Origin: Paenibacillus sp. JCM 10914
GTDB lineage: Bacteria > Bacillota > Bacilli > Paenibacillales > Paenibacillaceae
NCBI RefSeq assembly: GCF_001315105.1
Contig: NZ_BAZR01000001.1
Span: forward strand, 310,001-374,000
Length of the DNA stretch: 64,000 nt
Reading direction: 5' to 3'
Part shown: positions 16,195 to 25,987 of the stretch, piece after piece
How positions within the stretch are numbered: position 1 is the stretch's first letter
Layout: every line of letters begins with the position of its first letter
The notes under the pieces: generated by a model
The model's database searches: none
Seen by the model: the letters and a program-made list of their open reading frames with translations, nothing else
What the model was told of the DNA's origin: nothing
Program-made: the position numbers and the translations under genes

Positions 16195-17737
16195 AGTGTT
16201 TATAGTGGATGACGAACCGTTTATCATCGAGGGATTATATGATGTCGTTGATTGGTCCAAGCACGACATCGAGGTGGTTGGACATGCGCAGAACGGGCGG
16301 CAGGCATTAGAGAAGATGGCCGTGATACCGGTGGATATTCTCATTACCGATATTTCGATGCCTATCATGACCGGACTTGAACTGATTGAGGGCGCGCGCC
16401 AACTGAATCCGAACCTGAGAGTCATTATCCTCAGTGGCTTTGATGACTTTGCCTATCTGAAGGAAGGTTTGCGGCTCGGGATCGAGAATTACCTGCTGAA
16501 GCCGATCAATCTGAAGGAACTGGAAGAGACGATTCTAAGCACAACCGACAAGATGACCAATGCCAAGCGGGAAATGCATTTGGATCCGTACGATATCAAC
16601 ATTTTGCGGAGTAACATTCTGTACCGCTGGATCACCGGTAGAATCGAGGCGGAGGAACTGGATGAGCGGGCTTCGCTATTGAACCTGAATCTTGATCTTC
16701 CGTTTCTTATGGTCTCTATCCTCAGATCGGATGATGAATCGCTGGAGATGCTGCTGCACCAACTGATGGAGCAGCAGGAGCGGGTGTACTATTTCCGTGA
16801 TAACGATGGCGATCATGTGCTGATATGTATGATGCAGGATCCTGATATTGAGAAGACTCGCGCCATTCGAGAACTGCAGCAAATTCGCGAGCGCTGCGAT
16901 CAGGCGGGGCTGTGTATCTCCTTAGGCAGTGTACAGAACCTTGGTGGAGACTATACGGCCAGCTACCGCCACGCCAAAGAGGCCCAAGAATATTATCTGG
17001 TTCTCCAGCAGCCTGCCTATGTGGATTATCTTGACGTGCAGGAAAAGAAAGGGGAGTCAGCTCAGGCACATGTTCTGCAATGGCCGGAGTATGCGAGAGG
17101 GATTGCAGGTCGGGACAGGCAGGTATTGTTTCTGCAGATCGATCGTGACTTTGACCAGCTCCGCCATACGCCAGGCATGACGCCAACCATGTTAAAAAGC
17201 TTGGCCGTAGAGATGATCATACGGTTAAAGCTGGAGCTGAATGAAATTCAATATGCGGCAGCTCCGGATTTCGTGAAGCATACGGTAACACGCATTATGG
17301 ACTCGAACTCAATCGATGATTTGGTTACGGGGGTCAAGGGCGGTGTGGGCCGCTTGGTGGATTCTCTGAACCAGGACGTGAAGAGTCCCGTCATCCAACA
17401 AATCCTGCTGCACACCCAGCAGCATTACAACGAAGATTTATCCCTGAAAGTGCTGGGAGCGGAGTATCATATTCATCCGGTCTATCTCGGTCACTTGTTT
17501 CATAAGGAGACGGGCGAGAGTTTTACGGAGTATGTGAACAAATACCGTATAGATAAAGCCAAAGAATTACTGCGAACGACATCGATGAAAGTTCAGGATA
17601 TCGCCAAAAATGTAGGTTACTGGGAAACTGGATATTTCTATAAACAATTCAAAAAGTTTGTGGCTTATCGCCCAGAGACTTTCGGGGAATGCTCTGATGA
17701 AACCGATCAGAGCATTTTTTCTTTATTTTCACCATAA
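16187..17737 (+). CDS. YesN-type response regulator with AraC DNA-binding domain; C-terminus altered by a frame break
   Basis: The receiver domain has phospho-acceptor Asp55 ('ILITDISMP') and acidic D8/D9; a long linker follows, then two AraC helix-turn-helix motifs ('LSLKVLGAEYHIHPVYLGHL' and 'KVQDIAKNVGYWETGYFYKQ'). As read, the end is an unusual tail whose codons form the terminator hairpin. One extra base near 17664 changes the end to 'FVALSPRDFRGML' with a stop at 17697, which matches the usual '(G/A)xSPxxFR' end of the family and puts the terminator outside the gene (503 aa). It probably activates the importer/mannosidase genes when phosphorylated by the kinase encoded upstream. Confidence 0.92.
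   Translation: MYKVFIVDDEPFIIEGLYDVVDWSKHDIEVVGHAQNGRQALEKMAVIPVDILITDISMPIMTGLELIEGARQLNPNLRVIILSGFDDFAYLKEGLRLGIENYLLKPINLKELEETILSTTDKMTNAKREMHLDPYDINILRSNILYRWITGRIEAEELDERASLLNLNLDLPFLMVSILRSDDESLEMLLHQLMEQQERVYYFRDNDGDHVLICMMQDPDIEKTRAIRELQQIRERCDQAGLCISLGSVQNLGGDYTASYRHAKEAQEYYLVLQQPAYVDYLDVQEKKGESAQAHVLQWPEYARGIAGRDRQVLFLQIDRDFDQLRHTPGMTPTMLKSLAVEMIIRLKLELNEIQYAAAPDFVKHTVTRIMDSNSIDDLVTGVKGGVGRLVDSLNQDVKSPVIQQILLHTQQHYNEDLSLKVLGAEYHIHPVYLGHLFHKETGESFTEYVNKYRIDKAKELLRTTSMKVQDIAKNVGYWETGYFYKQFKKFVAYRPETFGECSDETDQSIFSLFSP
17688..17724 (+). terminator. Terminator after the two-component operon
   Basis: ATGCTCTGAT pairs perfectly with ATCAGAGCAT over 7 bases, followed by six T. It overlaps the apparent 3' end of the regulator frame but lies at its restored stop. 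Confidence 0.85.
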
Positions 17738-17758
17738 TACCTTTAATTTTTCGACTAT

Positions 17759-17774
17759 ATGAAAATGCTTTCAT
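17759..17774. promoter_or_regulatory. Catabolite-responsive element (cre) before the importer operon
   Basis: TGAAAATGCTTTCA within an A...T flank matches the cre consensus WTGNAANCGNWNNCW at all but the central C. It lies about 55 bases before the lipoprotein start. It implies CcpA repression on preferred sugars; ccpA itself is in this window. Confidence 0.7.
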
Positions 17775-17826
17775 CAGATAACCTTGAGTATGTAGAGATA
17801 CAAGTTATTCCAAAGGGAGGATCAAC

Positions 17827-19299
17827 ATGAGTAAATCGAAGAAAAAATGGCTCTTGCCACTTACCTTGTTATTGTCTGCATCCATGCTCTTATCAGCGTG
17901 CGGGGGCGGCAAAGACAATAACGCAGGCGAGGGAAATGCTGAGAAGCCGGTAGAACTGATCTGGTATACCATTGGAACGCCGCAGAAGGATACGGCAATG
18001 GTTGTCGAAGAGATTAACAAATATACGGCTGAGAAAATCGGCGCCACTGTTGATATGAAGTTGATCGATTTCGGTGATTACAATCAGAAGATGCAGGTTA
18101 TGGTTGCTTCCGGTGAACCGATGGATATTCTGTTCACAAGCTCATGGGCGTTTGATTATGTGCAGAATGCACGTAAAGGTGCATTCATGGAGCTGGATGA
18201 ATTGATTGAAAATCATGGACAAGATATTAAGGAAGCGATCGATCCTGCGTTCCTCGAAGGATCCAAAGTCGACGGTCACAACTACGCGATTCCGGCAAAT
18301 AAAGAGCTGCCTGCTCAAGAAGCATGGCGCTTTAATAAAACCTTGCTGGATAAACACAATCTGGATATCTCAAATGTAAAATCGCTGGATAGTTTGGAGC
18401 CGCTGCTCAAAACGATTAAAGAGAATGAGCCGAATGTTGTTCCCCTTGCGATTAGCAGAGACTTCAGTCCATTGCTCCCGTTCGACTACATCATTGAGAA
18501 AATGCCAATGGCCGTGTATTTGGATGATAAGGAAGAGCTGAAAGTGGTCAACTTCCTGGAGATGCCTGAGACGATGGAAATGCTGAAAATAATGAATAAA
18601 TACTATAAGGCGGGATACATTTCTCCTGAAGCGGCGACAACCAATTCAACACAAGATCTGTACACGTCCGGTAACTGGTTTACAGATCGTGCGACTACCC
18701 AGCCATTCGCGGATAATGCTTGGAGCCAGAGCACTGGTTATCCGATTGTTTCGACCCCTGCCGGTGATCCTATGATCTTTAACTGGTCGGTTATGGGTTC
18801 AATGCAAGCGATTTCGGCCAACTCGAAATATCCTGAAAAGGCAATGGAATTCTTGAATTTGCTGAATACAGACGTATATCTTCGTAATCTGGTTGACTCC
18901 GGTATCGAAGATGTGCACTACAAGAAGTTGAGTGAGAACGTCGTCGAGAACTTGCCAGAGTCGAAGAACTACGATATGCCTACTTTTGCTCTAGGTAATG
19001 TCATGCTGACTTACTTGAATCCTGAAGATCCTGAGAACAAATGGGAAGAGTTCGAAGCATTTAACGAATCAGGTGAAGCCGCACCACTCCTTGGCTTTAA
19101 CTTTAATCCAACCAAGGTATCCACGGAACTGGCTTCTATCAACAACGTGAAGGAAGAGTTCTGGGCTCCACTTATGACAGGTACCGTGAACCCTGAAGAG
19201 TTCCTTCCTAAAGCGAACGAGAAACTGAAAGCTGCCGGTCTGGACAAGATTATGGCTGAAGTTCAGAGCCAAATCGACGAGTGGAAAGCAAGCAAATAA
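17827..19299 (+). CDS. ABC importer substrate-binding lipoprotein (LplA-like)
   Basis: A 490-aa protein with a classical lipoprotein signal ('LLSASMLLSACGGG', Cys about residue 25). The mature part starts 'VELIWYTIGTPQKDTAMVVE' and shows family-1 solute-binding features ('VASGEPMDILFTSSW'). The C-terminal third resembles the DUF3502 domain of LplA proteins. It captures an oligosaccharide outside the cell for the two permeases encoded next. GGGAGG precedes the ATG. The energising ATPase is not encoded here; such systems share an MsmX-type ATPase encoded elsewhere. Confidence 0.92.
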   Translation: MSKSKKKWLLPLTLLLSASMLLSACGGGKDNNAGEGNAEKPVELIWYTIGTPQKDTAMVVEEINKYTAEKIGATVDMKLIDFGDYNQKMQVMVASGEPMDILFTSSWAFDYVQNARKGAFMELDELIENHGQDIKEAIDPAFLEGSKVDGHNYAIPANKELPAQEAWRFNKTLLDKHNLDISNVKSLDSLEPLLKTIKENEPNVVPLAISRDFSPLLPFDYIIEKMPMAVYLDDKEELKVVNFLEMPETMEMLKIMNKYYKAGYISPEAATTNSTQDLYTSGNWFTDRATTQPFADNAWSQSTGYPIVSTPAGDPMIFNWSVMGSMQAISANSKYPEKAMEFLNLLNTDVYLRNLVDSGIEDVHYKKLSENVVENLPESKNYDMPTFALGNVMLTYLNPEDPENKWEEFEAFNESGEAAPLLGFNFNPTKVSTELASINNVKEEFWAPLMTGTVNPEEFLPKANEKLKAAGLDKIMAEVQSQIDEWKASK

Positions 19300-19371
19300 T
19301 CATAGATCAACCGATTAATGAAGTCTTGGAGATGGTGATAGACAGCGTTAACGGGCGATTGCAGAAGATGG

Positions 19372-19400
19372 GGCGGCGGAAGTTACCGCCTCTCTTTTGT
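19372..19400 (+). terminator. Partial terminator or attenuator between binding protein and permeases
   Basis: GGCGG pairs with CCGCC over 9 bases and is followed by TCTCTTTT. This position commonly holds a hairpin that keeps binding-protein mRNA more abundant than permease mRNA; that role is inferred. Confidence 0.5.
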
Positions 19401-19432
19401 TCATTCATTTTACTTCACGAGGAGGGGTAAGC

Positions 19433-20370
19433 GTGAGAGCGGTTGGACAGTTTTTTAAGAATATCATGACAAATAAAGCGATGCTCTTCATGGTGTTGCC
19501 GGGGACGATATGGTTCCTGTTATTCTCGTATTTGCCCATGTTCGGGACGATTATTGCATTCAAGGAATACCGCGTAAGCCGGGACGGCTTCTGGGCAAGC
19601 ATTGTCAACAGCGAATGGGTAGGGTTCCAGAATTTCAAGTTCCTGTTCAGCACGAATGATGCCTACATCATTACGCGGAATACTGTTTTATATAATTTTG
19701 TGTTTATCATACTCGGTCTGATTTGTGCGGTAGCACTGGCTATCGTATTATCGGAAATCGTAAATAAACGTCTGGCAAAAGTATATCAGACAGGCATGTT
19801 CCTTCCGTACTTCTTGTCGTGGGTTATCGTTGGCTATTTTGCTTCAGTTTCCTGAGTTTTGACAAGGGGATGCTGAATCAGATTCTCGGCTGGTTCGGGG
19901 TCGATCCGATCCAGTGGTACTCGGAGGCCAAATATTGGCCAATCTTCTTGACATTAATCAGCCTGTGGAAAGCTATTGGATATAACAGCGTGGTTTACCT
20001 GGCCGCGATCATGGGGATCGATAAATCCTTGTATGAAGCGGCTATGATTGACGGGGCCAACAAATGGCAGCAGATCAAGGCGATCACGCTTCCGATGCTG
20101 AAGCCGCTCATGACGATCCTGACGCTGCTCGCGATCGGGAAAATCTTCTATGCCGACTTCGGACTCTTCTATCAAGTGCCGAGAGATTCCGGAACCTTGT
20201 ACTCTGTAACGAACGTTATTGATACTTATGTTTATCGTGGTCTGAAGACGACGGGCGAGATCGGAATGAGCACGGCGGCAGGACTGTATCAGTCCGTAGT
20301 CGGATTTATTCTGGTTATGGTATCCAACTATATCGTTCGTAAATACGACCGGGATAACGCGCTGTTCTAA
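19433..20370 (+). CDS. ABC importer permease 1 (LplB-like), one-base frame break
   Basis: Restored length 312 aa, six helices. The N-terminal part reads through 'MFLPYFLSWVIVGYFA', breaks near 19842, and resumes as 'FSFLSFDKGMLNQILGWFG', the usual LplB order. The EAA loop that docks with the ATPase is present: 'EAAMIDGANKWQQIKAITLP'. One added base (for example TTT GCC TTC AGT) restores the frame. The start is GTG 19433 after GAGGAGGGG; an upstream in-frame extension has no site. It forms the transmembrane channel with the second permease. Confidence 0.88.
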
Positions 20371-20403
20371 TCGGTCTATCAACTTAAGAAGGGGGTATAA
20401 GGT

Positions 20404-21320
20404 GTGTTCAAATCGAAAAGCAACATGAAGGATTTCCACCAGCTGTCATCGGGCTGGAACATCGTCTTTAATCTGATTGCCGGTATTTTCTCATTCCTAT
20501 GTGTGTTTCCGTTCTTGTTCGTCATGATCATTTCATTCACAGACGAAGGCGCGTTGGCGCGTAACGGCTACCAGATCTGGCCGGAACAATGGAGCCTGGA
20601 AGCTTATAAATATGTATTCCAGACAGGTGACGCCTTGCTACGCTCCTATGGTGTTACGATCTTCGTAACGGTTGTGGGAACACTGCTGAGCCTGTTTATC
20701 ATATCGTTATATGCGTATGCAATCTCAAGAAAAAGCTTTAGATACCGCAATTTCTTTGCATTCTTTGCATTTTTCACAATGCTGTTTAACGGTGGCTTGG
20801 TGCTACCTATATCGTGGCAACTCAGTTACTAGGCTTGAAAGATTCGATCTGGGCACTGATCTTGCCGCTGGCTCTCAATGCCTTCTACATTATGATACTC
20901 CGTACGTTCTATAGTACGAGCGTGCCGGATGCTATTATCGAATCCGGCAAGATCGACGGGGCCAGCGAATTAAAGATTTTCTATAAAATCGTATTGCCTT
21001 TGTCGCTGCCTGGTCTGGCTACCATCGGTTTGTTCAGTACGCTGGGGTACTGGAATGACTGGTTCAATGCGCTGCTCTACATCGATGATCCGAACCTCGT
21101 TCCCTTGCAATCGATGCTGATGCGGATCGAGACAAGCATGCAGTTCATTCTGCAGAATTCCCAGAACTCATCGCTCAGCTTGGCCGCACTGCAATCGATG
21201 CCACAGGATACGTCGCGGATGGCGATGGTCGTCTTGGCAACAGGTCCGATCATTCTGGCCTATCCGTTCTTCCAGCGCTATTTCATTCAAGGTCTGACCA
21301 TCGGTGCGGTTAAAGAATAG
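20404..21320 (+). CDS. ABC importer permease 2 (LplC-like), one-base frame break
   Basis: Restored length 305 aa. It starts at GTG 20404 after GGGGG. The frame reads to 'FFTMLFNGGLV', breaks near 20802, and resumes as 'TYIVATQLLGLKDSIWALIL'. The EAA loop is 'ESGKIDGASELKIFYKIVLP'. The end 'QRYFIQGLTIGAVKE' is the standard C-terminus of this permease class. Adding one C (GTG CCT ACC) restores the expected 'GGLVPTYIV'. It pairs with permease 1. Confidence 0.88.
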
Positions 21321-21512
21321 ACTCTTCATGCACCGGAGGATATGAGCGGGCAGGAAACGCGGCGTCGATAGAGAAGTGTTCTACTGGATTCACAGATATA
21401 TGGGAGACGTCCTCAACCATCAGCGCATACGTTGCTTTCGTTCACGCCGTATGAGATGAAGACGATCACACTGATTACACAACATACTTAATTGAAGGAG
21501 CCAGGACTAACT

Positions 21513-22830
21513 ATGGAACAATTCAAACTCCCCAAAATACCCATGCCGGAGCTAGAGCTGCCGCAATCGATTCAGGCGGTACTGCAAGAGGCCGAAGAAC
21601 AATTAGCACACCGTCCCAAACTGCTGCAGTTGTTTAAGAACTGCTTCCCGAACACGCTGGAGACCACCACGAAGTTGATGGAAGATGGCACGACGTTTGT
21701 CATTACCGGTGATATTCCGGCCATGTGGCTGCGTGATTCGGTTGAACAGGTGATTCATTACATTCCGTTTGCGAAGAACGATCCGCAGCTACAACGGATA
21801 CTCAGCGGATTGATCAAACGCCATTTTCAATACATTCATATCGATCCTTATGCCAACGCCTTCAATGAGTCAGCGAACGATTGGCACTGGAATACAACCG
21901 ACGAAACCGAAATGTCTCCATGGGTCTGGGAGCGGAAGTTCGAGATCGATTCGCTCTGCTTCTCTGTCCGCCTGGCATATCTGTACTGGAAGGAAACCGG
22001 CTTGACGGATGTGTTCGATGCGAACTTTAAGTCGGCCATGATCAAAATCATCGAGCTGTTTAAAACGGAACAGCATCATGTCGAGAAATCGCCTTATCGC
22101 TTTACACGAGATAACGGAATACCTACTGATTTCTTGCGCAACAATGGACTCGGCATGCCAGTTAATTATACCGGCATGATCTGGTCCGGCTTCCGTTCAA
22201 GTGATGATGCCTGCGATTTCCACTACAATATTCCAGGGAATATGTTCGCCGTTGTAGCCCTGCGTCAAATGCAGGAATTCGCAGAATGGGTATTCCGGGA
22301 CATGAAACTGCTTGATGAGCTGAAGCGCCTAACAGCCGATGTGATCATGGGATTCAACTGTACGGTATTTACCGTCACCCGGAATTTGGACCGATCTATG
22401 CTTATGAGACCGATGGATTCGGTAATTACTGTCTGATGGACGACGCAGGCACGCCGGGCCTGATGTCCATTCCTTATCTGGGCTATGTATCAGCCGATGA
22501 TCCGATCTACCAGAACACCAGACGGTTTGCACTAAGCAAGGAAAATCCATTCTATTATGAGGCGCTGTGGCCAAGGGAATCGGCAGTCCGCATACACCGC
22601 CGGACTATATTTGGCATATGGCCCTATCCATGCAAGGAATTACGGCGCAGACGGCAGAAGAGAAGCTGGAGATGATCGCTATGCTGGAAGCGACCGATGC
22701 AGGTACCGGCTTCATGCACGAAGGTTTCCATGCCGATGATCCTAAAGTCTTCACCAGATCATGGTTTGCCTGGTCCAACAGCCTCTTCTCGCAATTGGTG
22801 TATCAGGCAATGAAAGCAGGGATTCTATGA
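21513..22830 (+). CDS. GH125 exo-alpha-1,6-mannosidase, two frame breaks
   Basis: Restored length 439 aa. GH125 removes terminal alpha-1,6-mannose by inversion without a metal. Family features seen: 'AMWLRDSVEQVIHYI', 'DPYANAFNES', 'MSPWVWERKFEIDSLC', then after the breaks 'HPEFGPIYAYETDGFGNYC' and 'GIGSPHTPPDYIWHMALSMQ'. Breaks lie near 22349 (a lost G or A) and 22561 (GAG GGC GCT read as GAGGCGCT). Both halves join without losing conserved segments. The start ATG 21513 has AGGA 6 bases upstream. No signal peptide: it acts on imported oligosaccharides. It overlaps the next gene by ATGA. Confidence 0.88.
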
Positions 22831-25800
22831 GCGGACGCCTGATCGTATTCTATGATCCGTCCTTTCCGGCAGCAGAAGCTGCTGGACTGCCGGTATCATC
22901 TGCGGGTCTGGATATGTTCGATGCAGTGTGCAGCGCAGAGAATTTGGCTGCAACGTTAGCGGCAGCAGGGGGACAAGGCGCAAGCTTTGTCAATTTACAC
23001 GCCCCGTATTTCCCGAAATCCGCTTGGAGAGCAATCCTGGACTTTCTGAGAAATGGCGGCGGCTTGGTCAGTGTTGGAGGTGCCCCATTCAAACGCCCCG
23101 TCCGTATGGAGGACGGTGTCTGGGTGATCGAGCACGAACAGACGGCATATCATCAGCAGCTCCACATTCATGAAGCGCTGCCTGTGGACAGTGGGCGTGT
23201 AGATGATCTGAAGGTAAGCCAAGATATTCCGCTTATGCAGAGCAGCTGCGAGCGCTTTACCGTTCAGAATACATGGAATTTAGTTCCGCATGTTACCAAG
23301 AGCAGCGACCTGCCGCACCAGATGGGTTCGGCTGGCCCAATGGATACGCGAATTTATCCGCTCCTTAAGGGATGTACAGCGAAGGGAAGAGAGGTTACGG
23401 CCCCTGTCGTACTGTGGGAAAATGTCGGCGGACCTTTCTTGGGCGGACGCTGGTTGTTCGTGAATCAACCGCTCACTGCAGAATTCTGGGAACAAGCTGG
23501 AGGTGAAGAGGTACGCCGCTGGGCTGACTTTACAGCCAAAGGAATTACCGAGCTGTGGATCAAGCCGAATTATGCTGCCTATGAGTCGGGTGAGCGCGCG
23601 ATCCTGACCTTTCAAGCGCAGCGGATAGGCCGGAATCTGACTGTCCACGAGCCGCAGAGCTGGACGCTGCGTATCTCCGTTAAGCATGACCAGGATGAAG
23701 CTTCGGAATGGAATCATTCCGTTACCGTCGATGTTACAGGACAATTTCATGTACAGCGTATTCCGGTTGAGCTTGATATCAAACCGGGATCTTATCGCGT
23801 CGTGTGCGAAGCCGAAGGTCCCGATGGAGAAATCCGCAGGCTGAGACAAGGCTTCTGGGGAGCCGATCATGAGCTTTTGCAAGCTGGAACGCCAGTCACC
23901 TGCGACCGTGATTACTTTATCAAAGACGGCCGCCCGCTGCCTGTTGTCGGCATGACGTACATGACATCCGATGTGGCACGTAAGTTTCTGTTTCTGCCGA
24001 ACACGGACGTATGGGATCGGGACATGGCCCAAATGCGCAATGCCGGGATCAACTGGATTCGGACCGGGATATGGACGGCTTACCGCAATATCATGCAGGT
24101 AGACGGGCATGCATCGGAAGAGGTTTTGCGTTCGATTGATGCCTTCCTGTTAACGGCGAAGAAGCATGATCTGCAGGTCACGTTTACATTCTTCTCCTTC
24201 ACGCCGGAGACTTGGGAAGGTCAGAATCCTTACCTCGATCCGCGCAGCGTGGAAGCGCAGAAGCGGTTTATCCGCTCGATTATTGCAAGACACCAAGGTA
24301 CGAAGAACGTCGACTGGGATTTGATTAACGAACCTTCCATGTTCGATCCGCCGCAAATATTCTCAGATGGACCGCGTTCAGCCAAAGACCCGTTCGAGCA
24401 ACAAGCGTATATCGATTGGTTGAAGAAGCGTCATGGCTCGATTGAGCATTTGCAGGAACGCTGGAATATGACGTCCGCTCAGTTGCCGGCGTTCGAATCT
24501 GCGGTACCCCCGGGACCGGAAGCCATCAATTTCGACGTGCAAGATATGCACCAAGGGAAGAAGGGTGGCCAATGGCTTGATTATGTATTGTTCTCGATGG
24601 ACATGCACAACCGCTGGACCAAGGAATTGTATGACGACATCAAAACGGTATGCCCTGACCATATGGTTACGGTAGGACAAGATGAGGGACTAGGAGCACA
24701 GCGTCCATCACCGTTCTTCTATGCGGAAGCCGTTGACTATACAACCGTTCACTCGTGGTGGTTTAACGACTATCTAATCTGGGATGCATCTTTGCCAAGA
24801 CGCCGGATAAGCCCAACCTCATTCAGGAGACAGGCATCATGTACGTGGAGACGCCGGATGGCCGGGCAAAACGGAGTGAAGCCGAACTGCGGAACCTGCT
24901 GGAGCGCAAATATGCATACGCCTTCTCAACGGGTGGTGCAGGAGCCATTCATTGGATCTGGAACACGAACTTCTATATGGATAATGCCAATGAATCGCAT
25001 ATCGGCGCTGTCCGAGCCGATGGAACAGAGAAGCCGGAAGCGGATGTGTCGTATGATTTTGGCGCATTCATGGAAGGCATCCGGGACTTGTTTAAGGGAC
25101 GGAAGCTGGAGGAAACAGCGGTGATTTTCCCATACTCGAACGATTTCTCGAACCGGAAGCTTGCTTTTGAAGCAACAACGAAAGCGACACGCGCCCTGGC
25201 TTACGAGTTGAACGTGCCTTTCCGTGCTGTTGGAGAGTATGATCTAAGCTCGCTGCGCAGTCATCCGGTAAAATTCATCGTCCTGCCGAGTGCTCATAAT
25301 GTGGACGACCGGGCGTTTAACGAGTTGATGGATATCGTACAAGTAACGGGAGCCACGCTGCTTCTGACTGGCCCTATCAGTCTGGATGCTTACTGGCACC
25401 AGGTCGTGCGAATGACGGAGCACCTGGGCCAGCGGAAGCTGGTGAACGTACGCAGGGAAGAAAGTCTGCGCATAGGAGATGCCGCATGGTCGGCGTCATA
25501 CGGACACCGAAAGATTGCCGAGCTTAGTAAGGAAGTTGTGACTAATAACGACGTAAATTCGACCGATGAGGTTGGCGACGCCGTTGTAGAGATAAAGCTC
25601 GGTGCCGGACGCTTGCTCTGGAGTCCGCTTCCCGTTGAGCTGAATGACCGGATCGACACTATATCGGCTTTGTATCGGCACGCATTGGAGTTATCTGCTG
25701 CCGACACGGGGCTGATCTGGACGCTTGGCGGAGACCATTCCGGCGTATACGGACGCAAGGTAACGTTTGAAGGAGGGGCACTCTTCGTATTCGGCTCAGA

Positions 25801-25966
25801 GCAGTCGTGGGATACGAACGTTGAGGTGAAGGATCCTGCAACGGGTCTCATCTATTCATTCGTGCTCGAGGCAGATCGCTCGGTCTTGTTCGCAGTGGAT
25901 GCAAGCGGAGACCTGTTATCGGTGTACCGTCCGGATGAGGTCGAAATCACTGTATCGAAGGGCTAA
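22827..25966 (+). CDS. Large GH42-like (clan A) glycoside hydrolase, 1046 aa, one-base frame break
   Basis: It starts at ATG 22827, overlapping the GH125 stop. The N-terminal ~120 residues look like a GATase/ThuA-like Rossmann domain ('LIVFYDPSFP', 'FLRNGGGLVSVGG'). After a beta-rich region (about 230-345), a TIM barrel follows with the acid/base motif 'DWDLINEPS' and, after the break near 24786, the likely nucleophile in 'PNLIQETGIMYVE'. The C-terminal third resembles the GH42 trimerisation domain ('KFIVLPSAHNVDDRAF'). Adding one G (GAT GGC ATC) restores the frame. No signal peptide. The family cannot be fixed by eye; between two alpha-mannosidases, a role on the beta-Man or GlcNAc core of N-glycans is a guess. 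Confidence 0.75.
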
Positions 25967-25987
25967 CATAAGGGGGACTACGTAGAG

